Counted from the stretch's first letter, positions 26,107-35,897 are shown. The stretch is DNA of 64,000 nt from G965197005 sp965197005 (GCA_965197005.1 OZ239982.1:2108001-2172000), one strand, 5' to 3'. The notes: generated by a model from the sequence alone, not told the origin. Numbers and translations are program-made.

Positions 26107-26185
26107 TTTTTTGTTGTAAAACCTATTCTGAGTTAGTAGAAAAATAATTGAAGTAGTTAGAATGTTAAATAAGAGGAATGTATTT

Positions 26186-26884
26186 ATGAAAAAAACAGCA
26201 AATACGCTTAAATTAGAGGCGGTGCATTTTGCTTGGAATAAATCTAGCAATTTTTTAGAAATAGCAGATTTTACGTTAAAGCAAGGGCAGAAAGTATTGC
26301 TGCACGGTCCTTCGGGCGTGGGCAAATCGACCTTGTTAAATATGATTACAGGGATTTTAGAACCCACTCAGGGTCAAATATGGGTTGCAGGGCAATCTTT
26401 GTGGCAACTGCGAGCGGCAAAGCGTGATTATGTGCGTGCTCAAGAAATGGGGGTGATTACTCAAAGTTTGAATTTAGTGCCGTATTTATCGGTGTTAGAA
26501 AACTTGCAACTGATGCTGTCTTTTGCACATAAATCTGTCTCTCAAGCACAGATTAGACAACTGCTTGAGGCATTAAATTTATTACCTCAAGCAAAGCAGA
26601 CAGTGGCAACCTTAAGTGTTGGGCAAAAACAACGTGCGGCTATTGCTAGAGCCTTGGTGCATGCGCCAAAATTAATTATTGCCGATGAGCCAACCTCTGC
26701 CTTAGATCGTGATAATGCCTTGGCGTTTATGCGTTTATTAGGCGAACAGGTTGCCGCCAGTGGTGCCAGTTTGCTGATGGTCAGCCATGATTTATCTTTG
26801 GGCGATTATTGCGATGACACATTGTCAATGCAGCAGCTTAATCGCTGTGCGCCCAAACATCTTAATATGGAGGCAGTATGTTAA
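26186..26884 (+). CDS. ABC transporter ATP-binding protein (LolD/MacB type)
   Basis: ATG 26186 follows GAGGA by eight bases, giving 232 residues; an upstream ATG at 26162 lacks a ribosome-binding site. Walker A is GPSGVGKSTLLN, the Q-loop is near ITQSLNLVPYLS, the signature is LSVGQKQRAAIARAL, Walker B is LIIADEPTSALD, and the switch His is in MVSHDLS. It overlaps the permease gene by 7 bp. Together they form a type VII (MacB/LolCDE-like) transporter, which usually does mechanical work on periplasmic substrates rather than classical import. Confidence 0.92.
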   Translation: MKKTANTLKLEAVHFAWNKSSNFLEIADFTLKQGQKVLLHGPSGVGKSTLLNMITGILEPTQGQIWVAGQSLWQLRAAKRDYVRAQEMGVITQSLNLVPYLSVLENLQLMLSFAHKSVSQAQIRQLLEALNLLPQAKQTVATLSVGQKQRAAIARALVHAPKLIIADEPTSALDRDNALAFMRLLGEQVAASGASLLMVSHDLSLGDYCDDTLSMQQLNRCAPKHLNMEAVC

Positions 26885-28104
26885 TTCGCCTAGCATTTAA
26901 AAGTGTGTTAAATCGCAAGTTCTCAGTGTTGTTAATGCTGTTGGCAATGAGTTTAGGTATGGCGGCTTTGCTGCTTACAAAAGTGCTATCCAGTGAACTT
27001 GAGCGTGGCTTTAATAGTAGCGTAAGTGGTACAGATTTATTGGTTGGGGCACGTAGTCACCCTGTACAGGTGGTTTTGTATTCGGTATTTCGTCTTGGCT
27101 CTGCCACCCAAGCAATGAGTTGGCAGCGTTATCAAGAGGTGGTGCAAGACCCACAGGTAGCTTGGAGCTTTCCTATTGCACTGGGGGATTCTCATCAAGG
27201 CTATCCTGTTGTTGGCACTGATAATCTGTATTTTAAACAGTTTAAATTTGCAGATAAACAGCCCTTAAAGTTTGTTGCAGGACATGATTTTAAACAAACA
27301 ACCGATGCCGTATTAGGTGCTGCAATCGCACGGGAATTAAATTATAAGATGGGTGATAAAATATTTTTAAGTCATGGATTGGCAAGTCATAGTTTTGTTG
27401 AGCATAAAGAATCCAGTTTTGTGGTTACGGGGATTTTACAAGCAACGGGTACGCCTGTTGATCGCTCGGTGCATGTGCATCATAAAGCCTTAGAAGCATT
27501 ACACATACCTAAATGGAAGTATCAGCTTAATCAAGTTGCATTAGAGGATTTGCCTAACCCTAAGGTCATCTCTAGTGTGTTTATAGGGCTTAAATCTCGT
27601 TTTATGACATTTAAAATGCAGCGTGAATTAAACCGTGCACATAAAGAGCCGCTAACGGCGGTTATCCCAGGTGTGGCGTTAAGTGAATTGTGGAATATGA
27701 TGCGCTCTGCGGAGCAAATCTTAAACATACTAACTTGGCTTATGTTGCTAGTCAGTTTGGTGGGCATGGCTGCCATGTTGCAGGCAACGGTGGTAACAAG
27801 GCTGCCTGAAATTGCCTTATTTAGAATGATGGGCGCACGCCCTTGGCGTATATTTTGGTTGCTTGAATTGGAAATCATTTTGCTGGTTTGTGTAGCTTGG
27901 TTAGCTGCATTGGTACTGACTTTTGCCACTGAGCTTGCGGTGCAGTATCCATTAGCTAATTATTTTGGGGTGCGTATTGAGTTGGGTTTGCCACTGGCAG
28001 AAACCAGCTTATTTATAGGTGGCAGTTTTTTATTGGCAATACTGATGGGCATATTGCCTGCCTTGAGTGTGTATCGCATGGCATTGAGTAAACAGTTATT
28101 TTAA
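26878..28104 (+). CDS. ABC transporter permease, FtsX/MacB type
   Basis: A 408-residue membrane protein with one N-terminal membrane helix (about 13-32), a periplasmic domain (about 40-280), and three C-terminal helices (about 285-307, 325-355, 375-395), the FtsX fold. The loop RLPEIALFRMMGARPWRIFW is the coupling region that contacts the ATPase. Translation is coupled to the ATPase gene. With DUF2796 and DUF3299 neighbours and Zur-like boxes the pair probably serves zinc acquisition, as in the zrg cluster of Vibrio. Confidence 0.88.
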   Translation: MLIRLAFKSVLNRKFSVLLMLLAMSLGMAALLLTKVLSSELERGFNSSVSGTDLLVGARSHPVQVVLYSVFRLGSATQAMSWQRYQEVVQDPQVAWSFPIALGDSHQGYPVVGTDNLYFKQFKFADKQPLKFVAGHDFKQTTDAVLGAAIARELNYKMGDKIFLSHGLASHSFVEHKESSFVVTGILQATGTPVDRSVHVHHKALEALHIPKWKYQLNQVALEDLPNPKVISSVFIGLKSRFMTFKMQRELNRAHKEPLTAVIPGVALSELWNMMRSAEQILNILTWLMLLVSLVGMAAMLQATVVTRLPEIALFRMMGARPWRIFWLLELEIILLVCVAWLAALVLTFATELAVQYPLANYFGVRIELGLPLAETSLFIGGSFLLAILMGILPALSVYRMALSKQLF

Positions 28105-28141
28105 ATAGCAATATTAAGTATGATTTATCACAAATACCATT

Positions 28142-28717
28142 TCAGTGGCTGTCTAAATGTTGCACAAAGGCATGTAAATCAGCGAATACAGCGGGGTTGC
28201 CTAATGCTTGTTTAAGGGTCGGGTCGCTTTGGAGCTTAGCAAGGCTTTGTGTGCCTTTGCCCGTTTTTAGTAAGATAGGAACGCAACCTTTAGCTATGCC
28301 TGCTTGTAAGTCACGTATCGAGTCGCCAACCATATACGCACCTTTTGCATTTAAATTTAAAGCCTTTTCAATTTGCTCTAGCAAGCCTGCTTTGGGCTTT
28401 CTGCATGGGCAGTTATCTGTTGGCGCATGGGGACAGTAGGCAATATGGGCAATGCTGGCTTGACTTTCTTTAAGTAACTGATGGAGCTTATGGTGCATGG
28501 CATCTAGGGTTGCTATGCTAAAGTAGCCTCGAGCAATACCTGATTGGTTGGTGGCAATGGCAATTTGATAGCCCTGTTGGTAAAGTTTAACAATGGCTTC
28601 TATGCTCCCTGCTATGGGTTTAAATTCCTCGACGCTTTTGATGTAGGCATCACTGTCTTGGTTAATGACACCGTCACGGTCGAGGATAATCAGTTTATTA
28701 GAGCTTGGTTTATCCAT
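28142..28717 (-). CDS. gmhB: D-glycero-beta-D-manno-heptose-1,7-bisphosphate 7-phosphatase
   Basis: HAD-family phosphatase in ADP-heptose synthesis for the LPS core. Start ATG 28717 gives 191 residues, equal to E. coli, and overlaps the glyS stop by 8 bp; the frame is open to a TTG at 28747. Motif I is LDRDGVINQDS, the zinc loop is CPHAPTDNCPCRKPKAG, and the last HAD motif is MVGDSIRDLQAG. The order glyQ-glyS-gmhB is frequent in gammaproteobacteria. Confidence 0.95.
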   Translation of the reverse strand: MDKPSSNKLIILDRDGVINQDSDAYIKSVEEFKPIAGSIEAIVKLYQQGYQIAIATNQSGIARGYFSIATLDAMHHKLHQLLKESQASIAHIAYCPHAPTDNCPCRKPKAGLLEQIEKALNLNAKGAYMVGDSIRDLQAGIAKGCVPILLKTGKGTQSLAKLQSDPTLKQALGNPAVFADLHAFVQHLDSH

Positions 28718-30773
28718 TGAGCTTGGCAATATCGGCAATTTGTTCAAAGGTTTTCTTTAAGTTGTAAAGTAATGCCATGCGATTTTGACGTATGGCATTA
28801 TCTTCTGCCATGACCATAACCTCAGCAAAGAAGTTGTCCACTTGCGGGCGCAAGCTCGCCAATACGCTGAGTGCTTGGCTGTATTGGTGCGCTTGTAACA
28901 TGGGCTTAATCTCAGTTTGTTTGGCGGCTAAACTGTCAGCAAGTTGTTGTTCGCTAGGCTCTATCAATAACTTATTATCTAACTGGGCAGTTATTTTTTG
29001 ACTGGTATTTTTTTGTAAAATATTCGCCACGCGTTTATTTGCCGCTGCCAATGCTGGGGCTTGTTCACTTTGGCTAAATTCATGTACTGCCTGTACTCTG
29101 GCATTGATGTCGTAGGGGTTGCTAATGCCTGTGGCACGCACTGCTTGGAAGATGTCAGCGGCGATGTTTTGTTCTTGATACCAACTGCTAAAGCGTTCTA
29201 GCAGATAGTCAAGCAGGTTGTCTTTTGCCTGTTGGGTTATTTCAATGCTCCAGTTTTGTTTGGCACTAAGTTCGATTAAATCACGCAAATCAAGATTGAG
29301 TTGTTTTTCAACCAAAATACGCAGTACACCAAGGCTTGCACGGCGTAGGGCAAAGGGGTCTTTCGAACCTGAGGGAATTTGCCCGAGTGCAAATAAGCCT
29401 ACCAGTGAGTCCATTCTATCGCCCAGTGCCAGCAGTATGCCGCTATGACTAAGCGGTAAGACATCTCCTGCAAAGGCAGGTTGATATTGTTCTAGTAAGG
29501 CAGCACTCACTTCGTTTGGCTCGCCTTGTTCTTGGGCGTAATATTTGCCAGCTAATCCCTGTAAGTCGGTAAATTCAAACACCAGTTGGGTGAGCAAATC
29601 AGATTTACACAGTTGTCCTGCACGTTCTGCTAATGCCACATCAAAGTTAAGCTGTTTGGCAAGGCTGCTAACAAACCCTGTTATGCGTTCGGTTTTGTCG
29701 TATAAGCTGCCTAGGGATTTTACCCATAAAACCTGCTTGAGCTTTTCTCTTTGTTGCGCCAGCGGGGTTTTAAGATCGCTGTCCCAAAAGAACATGGCAT
29801 CAGCTAGGCGTGGGCGTATCACTCGTTCGTTGCCGGCAATGACTTGTGTTTCATCGTTGCTTTTAAGGTTGGCAACGGTAATAAAGTGCGGCAGTAATTG
29901 TTGTTTGTTGTCTATAAGATGAAAGTATTTTTGATGCTCTTTCATGGAGGAAATTAACGCCTCTGGTGGCACCCGCAAAAAAGTGTCATCAAAACTACCA
30001 GCTAAGGGGACGGGATATTCATTTAAAGCGGTGACTTCATCGAGCAAGTCATCATCAATAACGGCTTGTCCATTGCGCTTTTTAGCCAGTGCCATTACCC
30101 CTTGTTTGATGATGCTTTGACGCTCACTAAAGCTGGCGATAACGTAGGCATCTTTGAGCTTTGCAGCGTATTCGCTAGGTTGTTTAATGGTAATCCAGTC
30201 GTTAGCATGAAAGCGATGTCCTCTACTTTGTTGCGAGGCTTTTAGCCCTAGCAGCTCACATTCCAGCACTTGCTCGCCTAAGAGCATAATCAACCAATGT
30301 ACAGGGCGGACAAATTCAATACGGCTTTGCCCCCAACGCATACGTTTGGCAATGGGTAAGGTTTGGAGTGCATTTTCTAACATGTCAGGTAAAAGCTCAG
30401 CGGCTTGCTTGCCTTTAATCTGTTGTTCAAGTTTAAGTTTGCCATTATCGGCAGTTTCTAGTTGGCTGGCATCAACCCCTGCTCGTTGAGCAAAACCTAA
30501 GGCGGCTTTGGTGGGGTTGCCGTTTGCATCAAAGGCGATATTTGCAGGCGGTCCATATAGGGTTTCTTGTTTATCTGGCTGCTGCTGTGCAAGTTTAGTA
30601 ATGATAAAACTTAACCGTCTGGGTGTGGCAAAATTTTGTATTTCACCATAACTTAGTTGGGCTTTTTCAAGCTGGGTCTGCATGCTGTTGGCAAGACTTT
30701 CTGATAGGGCTTTGAGGTTTTTAGGTGGCAGCTCTTCACAGCCTAGTTCAAATAAAAAGTCGCTGTGGCTCAT
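28710..30773 (-). CDS. glyS: Glycyl-tRNA synthetase beta subunit
   Basis: Beta subunit of the alpha2-beta2 enzyme, carrying tRNA recognition and HD-type domains. The 687-residue protein begins with FLFELGCEELPPKNL, and contains TPRRLSF, GPPANIAFD, MRWGQSRIEFVRPVHWL, and GSKDPFALRRASLGVLRIL, all typical. Its start overlaps the glyQ stop by 4 bp (ATGA). Confidence 0.97.
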   Translation of the reverse strand: MSHSDFLFELGCEELPPKNLKALSESLANSMQTQLEKAQLSYGEIQNFATPRRLSFIITKLAQQQPDKQETLYGPPANIAFDANGNPTKAALGFAQRAGVDASQLETADNGKLKLEQQIKGKQAAELLPDMLENALQTLPIAKRMRWGQSRIEFVRPVHWLIMLLGEQVLECELLGLKASQQSRGHRFHANDWITIKQPSEYAAKLKDAYVIASFSERQSIIKQGVMALAKKRNGQAVIDDDLLDEVTALNEYPVPLAGSFDDTFLRVPPEALISSMKEHQKYFHLIDNKQQLLPHFITVANLKSNDETQVIAGNERVIRPRLADAMFFWDSDLKTPLAQQREKLKQVLWVKSLGSLYDKTERITGFVSSLAKQLNFDVALAERAGQLCKSDLLTQLVFEFTDLQGLAGKYYAQEQGEPNEVSAALLEQYQPAFAGDVLPLSHSGILLALGDRMDSLVGLFALGQIPSGSKDPFALRRASLGVLRILVEKQLNLDLRDLIELSAKQNWSIEITQQAKDNLLDYLLERFSSWYQEQNIAADIFQAVRATGISNPYDINARVQAVHEFSQSEQAPALAAANKRVANILQKNTSQKITAQLDNKLLIEPSEQQLADSLAAKQTEIKPMLQAHQYSQALSVLASLRPQVDNFFAEVMVMAEDNAIRQNRMALLYNLKKTFEQIADIAKLNG

Positions 30774-31747
30774 GCTTTTTGCTCCTGTTGCTTGGCGGTT
30801 TTCTCACTCGGTTGCTGTTTGATGCGTTCCATAATAAGTGCTCGGTTATGCTCAGTTGCTAACGGAAAGCTAAGTGCCGCACGGCTATCAAAGTAGGCTT
30901 GGGCAACCAATCGAGCAAGGGTTCTTACACGCAAAATATAACCCTGACGTTCGGTAACGGAAATAGCGGAGCGTGCATCTAATAGGTTAAAAGTGTGCGA
31001 GGCTTTAAGTACCTGCTCGTATGCAGGCAAGGCAAGGTTATGTTCAATGAGTTTTTTGCATTCTTTTTCATATTGATTAAAGGCTTGAAATAAAAACGTC
31101 ACATCGGCATGTTCAAAGTTATAGGCAGACATCTCGACCTCATTTTGATGAAATACATCGCCATAAGTGACTGCTTTGCCGTTGGGGTCTAGCGTCCACA
31201 CCAAGTCATAAATAGAGTCAACCTCTTGTAGGTACATCGCAAGACGTTCTAGCCCATAGGTAATCTCGCCAGTAACTGGAAAGCACTCTAACCCACCGAC
31301 TTGCTGAAAATAGGTAAATTGTGTCACTTCCATGCCATTGAGCCAAACTTCCCAGCCTAAACCCCATGCGCCTAAGGTGGGCGATTCCCAGTTATCTTCT
31401 ACAAAACGCACGTCTTGAATTTGAGTATCAATGCCAATACATTTAAGTGATTGTAAGTATTTTTCTTGAAAATCAATGGGCGAGGGCTTCATTACCACCT
31501 GAAACTGATAATAGTGCTGCAAGCGATTGGGGTTTTCGCCATAACGACCATCAGTGGGTCGACGTGATGGCTGCACATAGGCGGCATTCCAGTTCTCAGG
31601 GCCTATGGAGCGTAAAAATGTGGAGGTATGAAAAGTACCTGCACCCACTTCCATATCTAAGGGTTGGTTAATGACGCAACCTTGCTCTGACCAAAAAGCC
31701 TGTAAGGTGGCAATTAAACCTTGAAATGTTTTTAGGTTATAACTCAC
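30770..31747 (-). CDS. glyQ: Glycyl-tRNA synthetase alpha subunit
   Basis: Catalytic subunit that forms glycyl-adenylate. GTG 31747, seven bases after AAGGA, is chosen because family similarity begins there (NLKTFQGLIATLQ); the longer frame adds 18 unrelated residues. The resulting 325 residues include QPLDMEVGAGTFH, AAYVQPSRRPTDGRYGEN, LNGMEVTQFTYFQQVGG and FNLLDARSAISVTER. The C-terminus has about 20 extra Lys/Gln-rich residues compared with E. coli. Confidence 0.95.
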   Translation of the reverse strand: MSYNLKTFQGLIATLQAFWSEQGCVINQPLDMEVGAGTFHTSTFLRSIGPENWNAAYVQPSRRPTDGRYGENPNRLQHYYQFQVVMKPSPIDFQEKYLQSLKCIGIDTQIQDVRFVEDNWESPTLGAWGLGWEVWLNGMEVTQFTYFQQVGGLECFPVTGEITYGLERLAMYLQEVDSIYDLVWTLDPNGKAVTYGDVFHQNEVEMSAYNFEHADVTFLFQAFNQYEKECKKLIEHNLALPAYEQVLKASHTFNLLDARSAISVTERQGYILRVRTLARLVAQAYFDSRAALSFPLATEHNRALIMERIKQQPSEKTAKQQEQKA

Positions 31748-31870
31748 GGAAAAATCCTTGCAATGCAAAAGCGAAAGTATAACAGCGAGAGCCCTTAGCA
31801 TTAAAGATAAAATTTAAAATTGACTGCTATCTACTACAAAAGCAAGATGACCGCTTGGTTTAAGTCAGGC

Positions 31871-33946
31871 TTACGCCTTAAAAAAGCGTTCGCTTTCGCC
31901 TATCCAGCGTTGCAAAATTTGAGCAACCTGTTGAGGCTCACGACGCATTAGGGTTTGCGCATAAGGCTGAATTTGCGCTAGTAATTGTGCGTCTCGCTCT
32001 AAGTTGGCAATTTTAAGTTGCGCCAAACCAGTTTGTTTTGTGCCTAATAGCTCACCAGGGCCTCTTAATTTAAGGTCTTGCTCGGCAATAAAAAATCCAT
32101 CTTGGCTTTGCTTTAAAATACTTAGTCGCTGTTTGGCATTAAAAGAAAGGGGCGCACTGTATAGTAAAATGCAATGGCTTTTAAGACTACCTCGCCCGAC
32201 TCGCCCACGCAGTTGATGCAGTTGCGATAAGCCTAAACGCTCTGGATTTTCGATAATCATTAAACTGGCATTGGGCACATCTACCCCTACTTCGATGACC
32301 GTGGTCGCCACTAATAAATCGTATTTGTGGGCTTTGAAGTCTTGCATTATTTGGGTTTTTTCTGCACTTTTCATACGCCCATGCACTAGAGCAATGCGTA
32401 GTTGCGGCAGGCTTTGTTGTAACCGCTTAAAGCTGTCTTCGGCGGCTTCGCATTGTAACACTTCGCTTTCTTCTATCAGGGTGCAAACCCAATAGGCTTG
32501 CTGACTTTGCTTACATACTTGTCCTATGCGTTGAATAACTTCAGCACGACGTGCTTGGTTGATGGTAGCGGTGCTAATGGGGGTGCGATTAGGCGGCAAC
32601 TGGTCGATAACAGAAAGGCTTAAATCAGCGTAGGCACTCATTGCAAGAGTGCGAGGAATGGGGGTGGCGGTCATAATAAGCTGGTGCGGCGTCAGCCCTT
32701 GGGTCTGTCCTTTTTCTCGTAAACTGAGCCTTTGATGCACACCAAAGCGGTGTTGTTCGTCAATAATGACAAGTGCCAGATTATAAAATTCAACCTCCGC
32801 TTGAAACAACGCATGGGTACCTACCAGTAACTGTATTTGCCCTGCACGCAAGGCGGCTAATGTGCTGTTGCGTGCTTTGCCTTTGCTTTTGCCTGAAAGC
32901 CAACCAATATGAATGGCATGGGGCGTAAACCAGTTGTGCATGTGCTGAAAAAGTTGCTCGGCTAACAATTCAGTAGGTGCCATAAGTGCAACCTGATAAC
33001 CTGCTTCTAAGGCGCAACAAGCGGCACAGGCGGCAACCAGCGTTTTGCCTGCTCCCACATCGCCTTGCAATAGCCTTAACATGGGTTTGTCTTGGTGTAA
33101 ATCTTGCTGAATTTCAGCAATCACACGCTGCTGTGCTGGGGTTAAGCAAAAAGGCAGTTGAGCTTGTAATTTAGGTGCCAGTTGTTGGCTTGGCGCACAA
33201 GGCGGTGCGCTATCTTGTTGCCATTTTGCACGATTATTGAGCATGGCAAGTTGCTGGGCAAGTAATTCTTCTGTAATCAAACGTATTTGCGCTGGGTGTT
33301 TAAAGGCTTGTAGTAGGCTTAAGTCAGCAGATTTAGGCGGTGCATGAATAAATAATAACGCGTCTTTTAAACTCGGCAAATTAGGCAGATTTAAAGCATT
33401 TAAAGACAACTCGTCAAACTGCATTTGCCCTGTTTGCAGTTGGGTATACACCTGCTGGTGTAGTTGCCGTAATTTGATTTGAGTCAGCCCTTCGGTTAAA
33501 GGGTAAATGGGGGTGTAATAATCGGTTTGCTCAAGTTGCTGGTTATAGGAGTGGCTATTATCTCCCAATTCGTATTCGGGGTGATACACTTCAAGCCCTG
33601 TTGCGCCATTTTTAATTTCACCAAACAGTTTTATTGGACTGCCCGTTGTAAATTGCGCTTTTTGCCCTTGGGTAAAGTGATAAAAGCGCAACCCAAGCTG
33701 CCCTGTATCATCAGCTACTTGCACCAGCAAGCTGCGTTTGCGCCCCATAACAATTTGTGCAGATTGCACGGTGGCAAATACCAACGCACTTTGCTGGGGC
33801 TGTAACTGCCTAATTTTAACGGGGGTTTGGCGGTCTTCATAACGCAAAGGTAACTGTAATAGTAGGTCGTATAGACTAAACACCCCCAGCTTATGCAGCT
33901 TTGCTAAGACACTAGGCCCTACACCTTTAAGCTCACTTAATTGCAT
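31871..33946 (-). CDS. recG: ATP-dependent DNA helicase RecG
   Basis: Branch-migration helicase that remodels stalled forks and Holliday junctions. ATG 33946 (MQLSELKGVGPSV) gives 691 residues and overlaps the upstream regulator gene by 14 bp; a TTG two codons earlier is possible. It has an N-terminal wedge/OB domain, Walker A LQGDVGAGKTLVA near residue 285, LMAPTELLAEQ, the DEQH box IIDEQHRFGVHQR, TATPIPRTLAM, and QLRGRVGRG near the end of the second helicase domain. Confidence 0.97.
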   Translation of the reverse strand: MQLSELKGVGPSVLAKLHKLGVFSLYDLLLQLPLRYEDRQTPVKIRQLQPQQSALVFATVQSAQIVMGRKRSLLVQVADDTGQLGLRFYHFTQGQKAQFTTGSPIKLFGEIKNGATGLEVYHPEYELGDNSHSYNQQLEQTDYYTPIYPLTEGLTQIKLRQLHQQVYTQLQTGQMQFDELSLNALNLPNLPSLKDALLFIHAPPKSADLSLLQAFKHPAQIRLITEELLAQQLAMLNNRAKWQQDSAPPCAPSQQLAPKLQAQLPFCLTPAQQRVIAEIQQDLHQDKPMLRLLQGDVGAGKTLVAACAACCALEAGYQVALMAPTELLAEQLFQHMHNWFTPHAIHIGWLSGKSKGKARNSTLAALRAGQIQLLVGTHALFQAEVEFYNLALVIIDEQHRFGVHQRLSLREKGQTQGLTPHQLIMTATPIPRTLAMSAYADLSLSVIDQLPPNRTPISTATINQARRAEVIQRIGQVCKQSQQAYWVCTLIEESEVLQCEAAEDSFKRLQQSLPQLRIALVHGRMKSAEKTQIMQDFKAHKYDLLVATTVIEVGVDVPNASLMIIENPERLGLSQLHQLRGRVGRGSLKSHCILLYSAPLSFNAKQRLSILKQSQDGFFIAEQDLKLRGPGELLGTKQTGLAQLKIANLERDAQLLAQIQPYAQTLMRREPQQVAQILQRWIGESERFFKA

Positions 33947-34850
33947 GCTCAAGTGTTCCTAAGTCACAGGCTTTAACTGCCTCGATTAATAAATCAATAG
34001 CCTGCGTGCGTGGAAAACTGGCACGCCATGCAAGTGCTACAGTACGCTTTGGGATAGGCTCAACAAAGGGTCTAATACTCACCAGATTTAAATCCTGTTG
34101 ACTAATGGCAAACTTGGGCAAAATACTAATACCTAAACCAGTAGCAACCATATGTTTTAAAGTTTCTAACGAGCTGCCCTCTGCAACACTACTTAGCAAA
34201 GAATGCTGTTTATGTGATAAATTAGGATTAAGTTTAAATACCTGATCACGAAAACAATGCCCCGAGCCAAGCATCAGTAAATCTTCTTCATCAAGTAAGG
34301 CAGGCTCAATATGACTCAGTTTATTCCAAGGATGAGCTTTAGGTAGCACCACCACAAACGGTTCATCGTACAAAGGGCGGGTAACGACATCGGGCTCCGT
34401 AAAAGGCAACGCAACAATAATGGCCTCCAACTCGCCTGCAGTGAGTTGCTGGCGTAATTTACCCGTGTAATTTTCTTCCAAATAAAGCGGCATAGAAGGC
34501 GCAAGTTTTTGAATTTCAGGAATAAGATTGGGAAATAAATAAGCACCAATGGTATAGATAATGCCGATTTTAAGCGGGCTACTCAGTTGTTGCTCTCCTG
34601 AATTAGCAAGGTCAGTAATTTTATTCGCCTCTAACAATACTTTTTTTGCTTGCTCAATAATTGTAATCCCCAATGTGGTCACTGCAACGGCACTTTTACG
34701 GCGTTCAAATAAAGCCACCCCTAACTCTTTTTCTAGCTTTTTAATTGCCACACTTAAAGTAGGCTGACTCACATGACACTGTTCTGCCGCCTGACCAAAA
34801 TGCCCTGTTTTAGCAAGACTAATAATATATTTTAATTCCGTTAATGTCAT
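33933..34850 (-). CDS. oxyR: OxyR-like LysR-family regulator lacking the second redox cysteine
   Basis: A 305-residue LysR-type regulator with an N-terminal winged helix (CHVSQPTLSVAIKKLEKELG) and an effector domain. It shares with OxyR the EDLLMLGSGHCFRDQ segment and SSLETLKHMVATGLGISILP. Cys199 is present at the canonical number, but position 208, the resolving Cys of the classical peroxide switch, is Asn. The only other cysteines are at 25 and near the C-terminus. It overlaps recG, a frequent oxyR-recG order. It could sense peroxide through one thiol, or sense something else. katG lies 5 kb away. Confidence 0.85.
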   Translation of the reverse strand: MTLTELKYIISLAKTGHFGQAAEQCHVSQPTLSVAIKKLEKELGVALFERRKSAVAVTTLGITIIEQAKKVLLEANKITDLANSGEQQLSSPLKIGIIYTIGAYLFPNLIPEIQKLAPSMPLYLEENYTGKLRQQLTAGELEAIIVALPFTEPDVVTRPLYDEPFVVVLPKAHPWNKLSHIEPALLDEEDLLMLGSGHCFRDQVFKLNPNLSHKQHSLLSSVAEGSSLETLKHMVATGLGISILPKFAISQQDLNLVSIRPFVEPIPKRTVALAWRASFPRTQAIDLLIEAVKACDLGTLEHAIK

Positions 34851-34984
34851 AGGGTTATCCTGTGCTGTTTTTATGTTACAAAAGCGGTTAATTTGGCAAA
34901 AATATTAGATTAATGCTTTTTTTTAATACCATAGCCTATTATGCTCGCAAAAAAGCAACCTAATTACCAATAAAGAGGAAAAAA

Positions 34985-35848
34985 ATGGCAAATATTTTAA
35001 TTGTTGGGGCAGGCTTTGTAGGCGGTAAATTAGCAAAAAATTTAACCAAAGCAGGTCATCAAGTTAGTGTGATACGTCGCTCTGACAAACTAATTGCAAG
35101 CAACATACAACAAATACAAGCTGACATCACCTTACCTATTAATCCTGATTGCCTGCCGCCACAGGTGGATATTTTACTGTATTGCGTTGCTGCTCCAGAA
35201 TTTAATCAAGCCTCTTATCACGCCCACTATCCATTAGGGCTACAGCATTGCTTTGACGCATTAAATAAGCAAAATATAAAGCATGTGTTTTTTGTATCTA
35301 GCACAGGCGTATATGCTCAAAATGATGGGCAATGGGTAGATGAAACTTCAAGTACCGAACCAAGCAGCTTTTCAGGGCTAGAAATGCAATTAGCAGAACA
35401 GGTTTTACACAACCAAAACATACCGTCTACCTGCGTACGTTTCAGTGGTATTTATGGTGCTGGACGTAATCGGCTTATTCAGCAAGCACAAACAGGTGGC
35501 TATTGTGATCCTGAACCACCCTTATGGACAAATCGTATTCATCGTGACGACTGCGTCAATGCACTGGCTTTTTTAATACAGCACACACTAGCAGGCACAC
35601 AGTTAGACAAGGTTTATTTACTCTCAGACAATCAACCAGCACCTTTACATGAAGTCATTGAGTGGATGCAACAAGAATTAGATGAAGTCGGCGAATTAGA
35701 TAAAAATTTAAGTCAAAGCCGCAAATCCAATAAACGTATCAGCAATCAGCGTATTCGTGCGCTGGGCTACAAATTTAAATACCCTAGCTACAAACAAGGA
35801 TACCGCTCTCAAATTAACGCCATAAACCAAGAGAATACAGAGAATTAA
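34985..35848 (+). CDS. NAD(P)-binding epimerase/dehydratase-like protein (extended SDR, YeeZ-like)
   Basis: A 287-residue Rossmann protein beginning with ILIVGAGFVGGKLAKNL. The segment VFFVSSTGVYAQNDGQWVDE resembles the SDR catalytic Ser/Tyr region, but the Tyr-x3-Lys pair is not clear, so catalysis is uncertain. FSGIYGAGRNRLI and NRIHRDDCVNALAFLI are shared with YeeZ-type and nucleoside-sugar epimerase families. AAGAGG precedes the start. It is divergent from the OxyR-like gene with a 134-bp gap. The substrate is unknown. Confidence 0.8.
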   Translation: MANILIVGAGFVGGKLAKNLTKAGHQVSVIRRSDKLIASNIQQIQADITLPINPDCLPPQVDILLYCVAAPEFNQASYHAHYPLGLQHCFDALNKQNIKHVFFVSSTGVYAQNDGQWVDETSSTEPSSFSGLEMQLAEQVLHNQNIPSTCVRFSGIYGAGRNRLIQQAQTGGYCDPEPPLWTNRIHRDDCVNALAFLIQHTLAGTQLDKVYLLSDNQPAPLHEVIEWMQQELDEVGELDKNLSQSRKSNKRISNQRIRALGYKFKYPSYKQGYRSQINAINQENTEN

Positions 35849-35855
35849 ATAAAAC

Positions 35856-35897
35856 TTGATAAAGGTTAAGTTATCTAAATTGGCTTGCACTTATGAT
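35856..35897 (+). promoter_or_regulatory. FNR/Anr-type promoter of hemN
   Basis: TTGATAAAGGTTAA (35856-35869) fits the FNR site TTGAT-N4-ATCAA in eight of ten fixed bases. A -10-like TATGAT (35892-35897) follows. If transcription begins about seven bases later, the site is centred at -41.5, the class II activator position. Anaerobic control of hemN by FNR/Anr is known in relatives. Confidence 0.6.
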
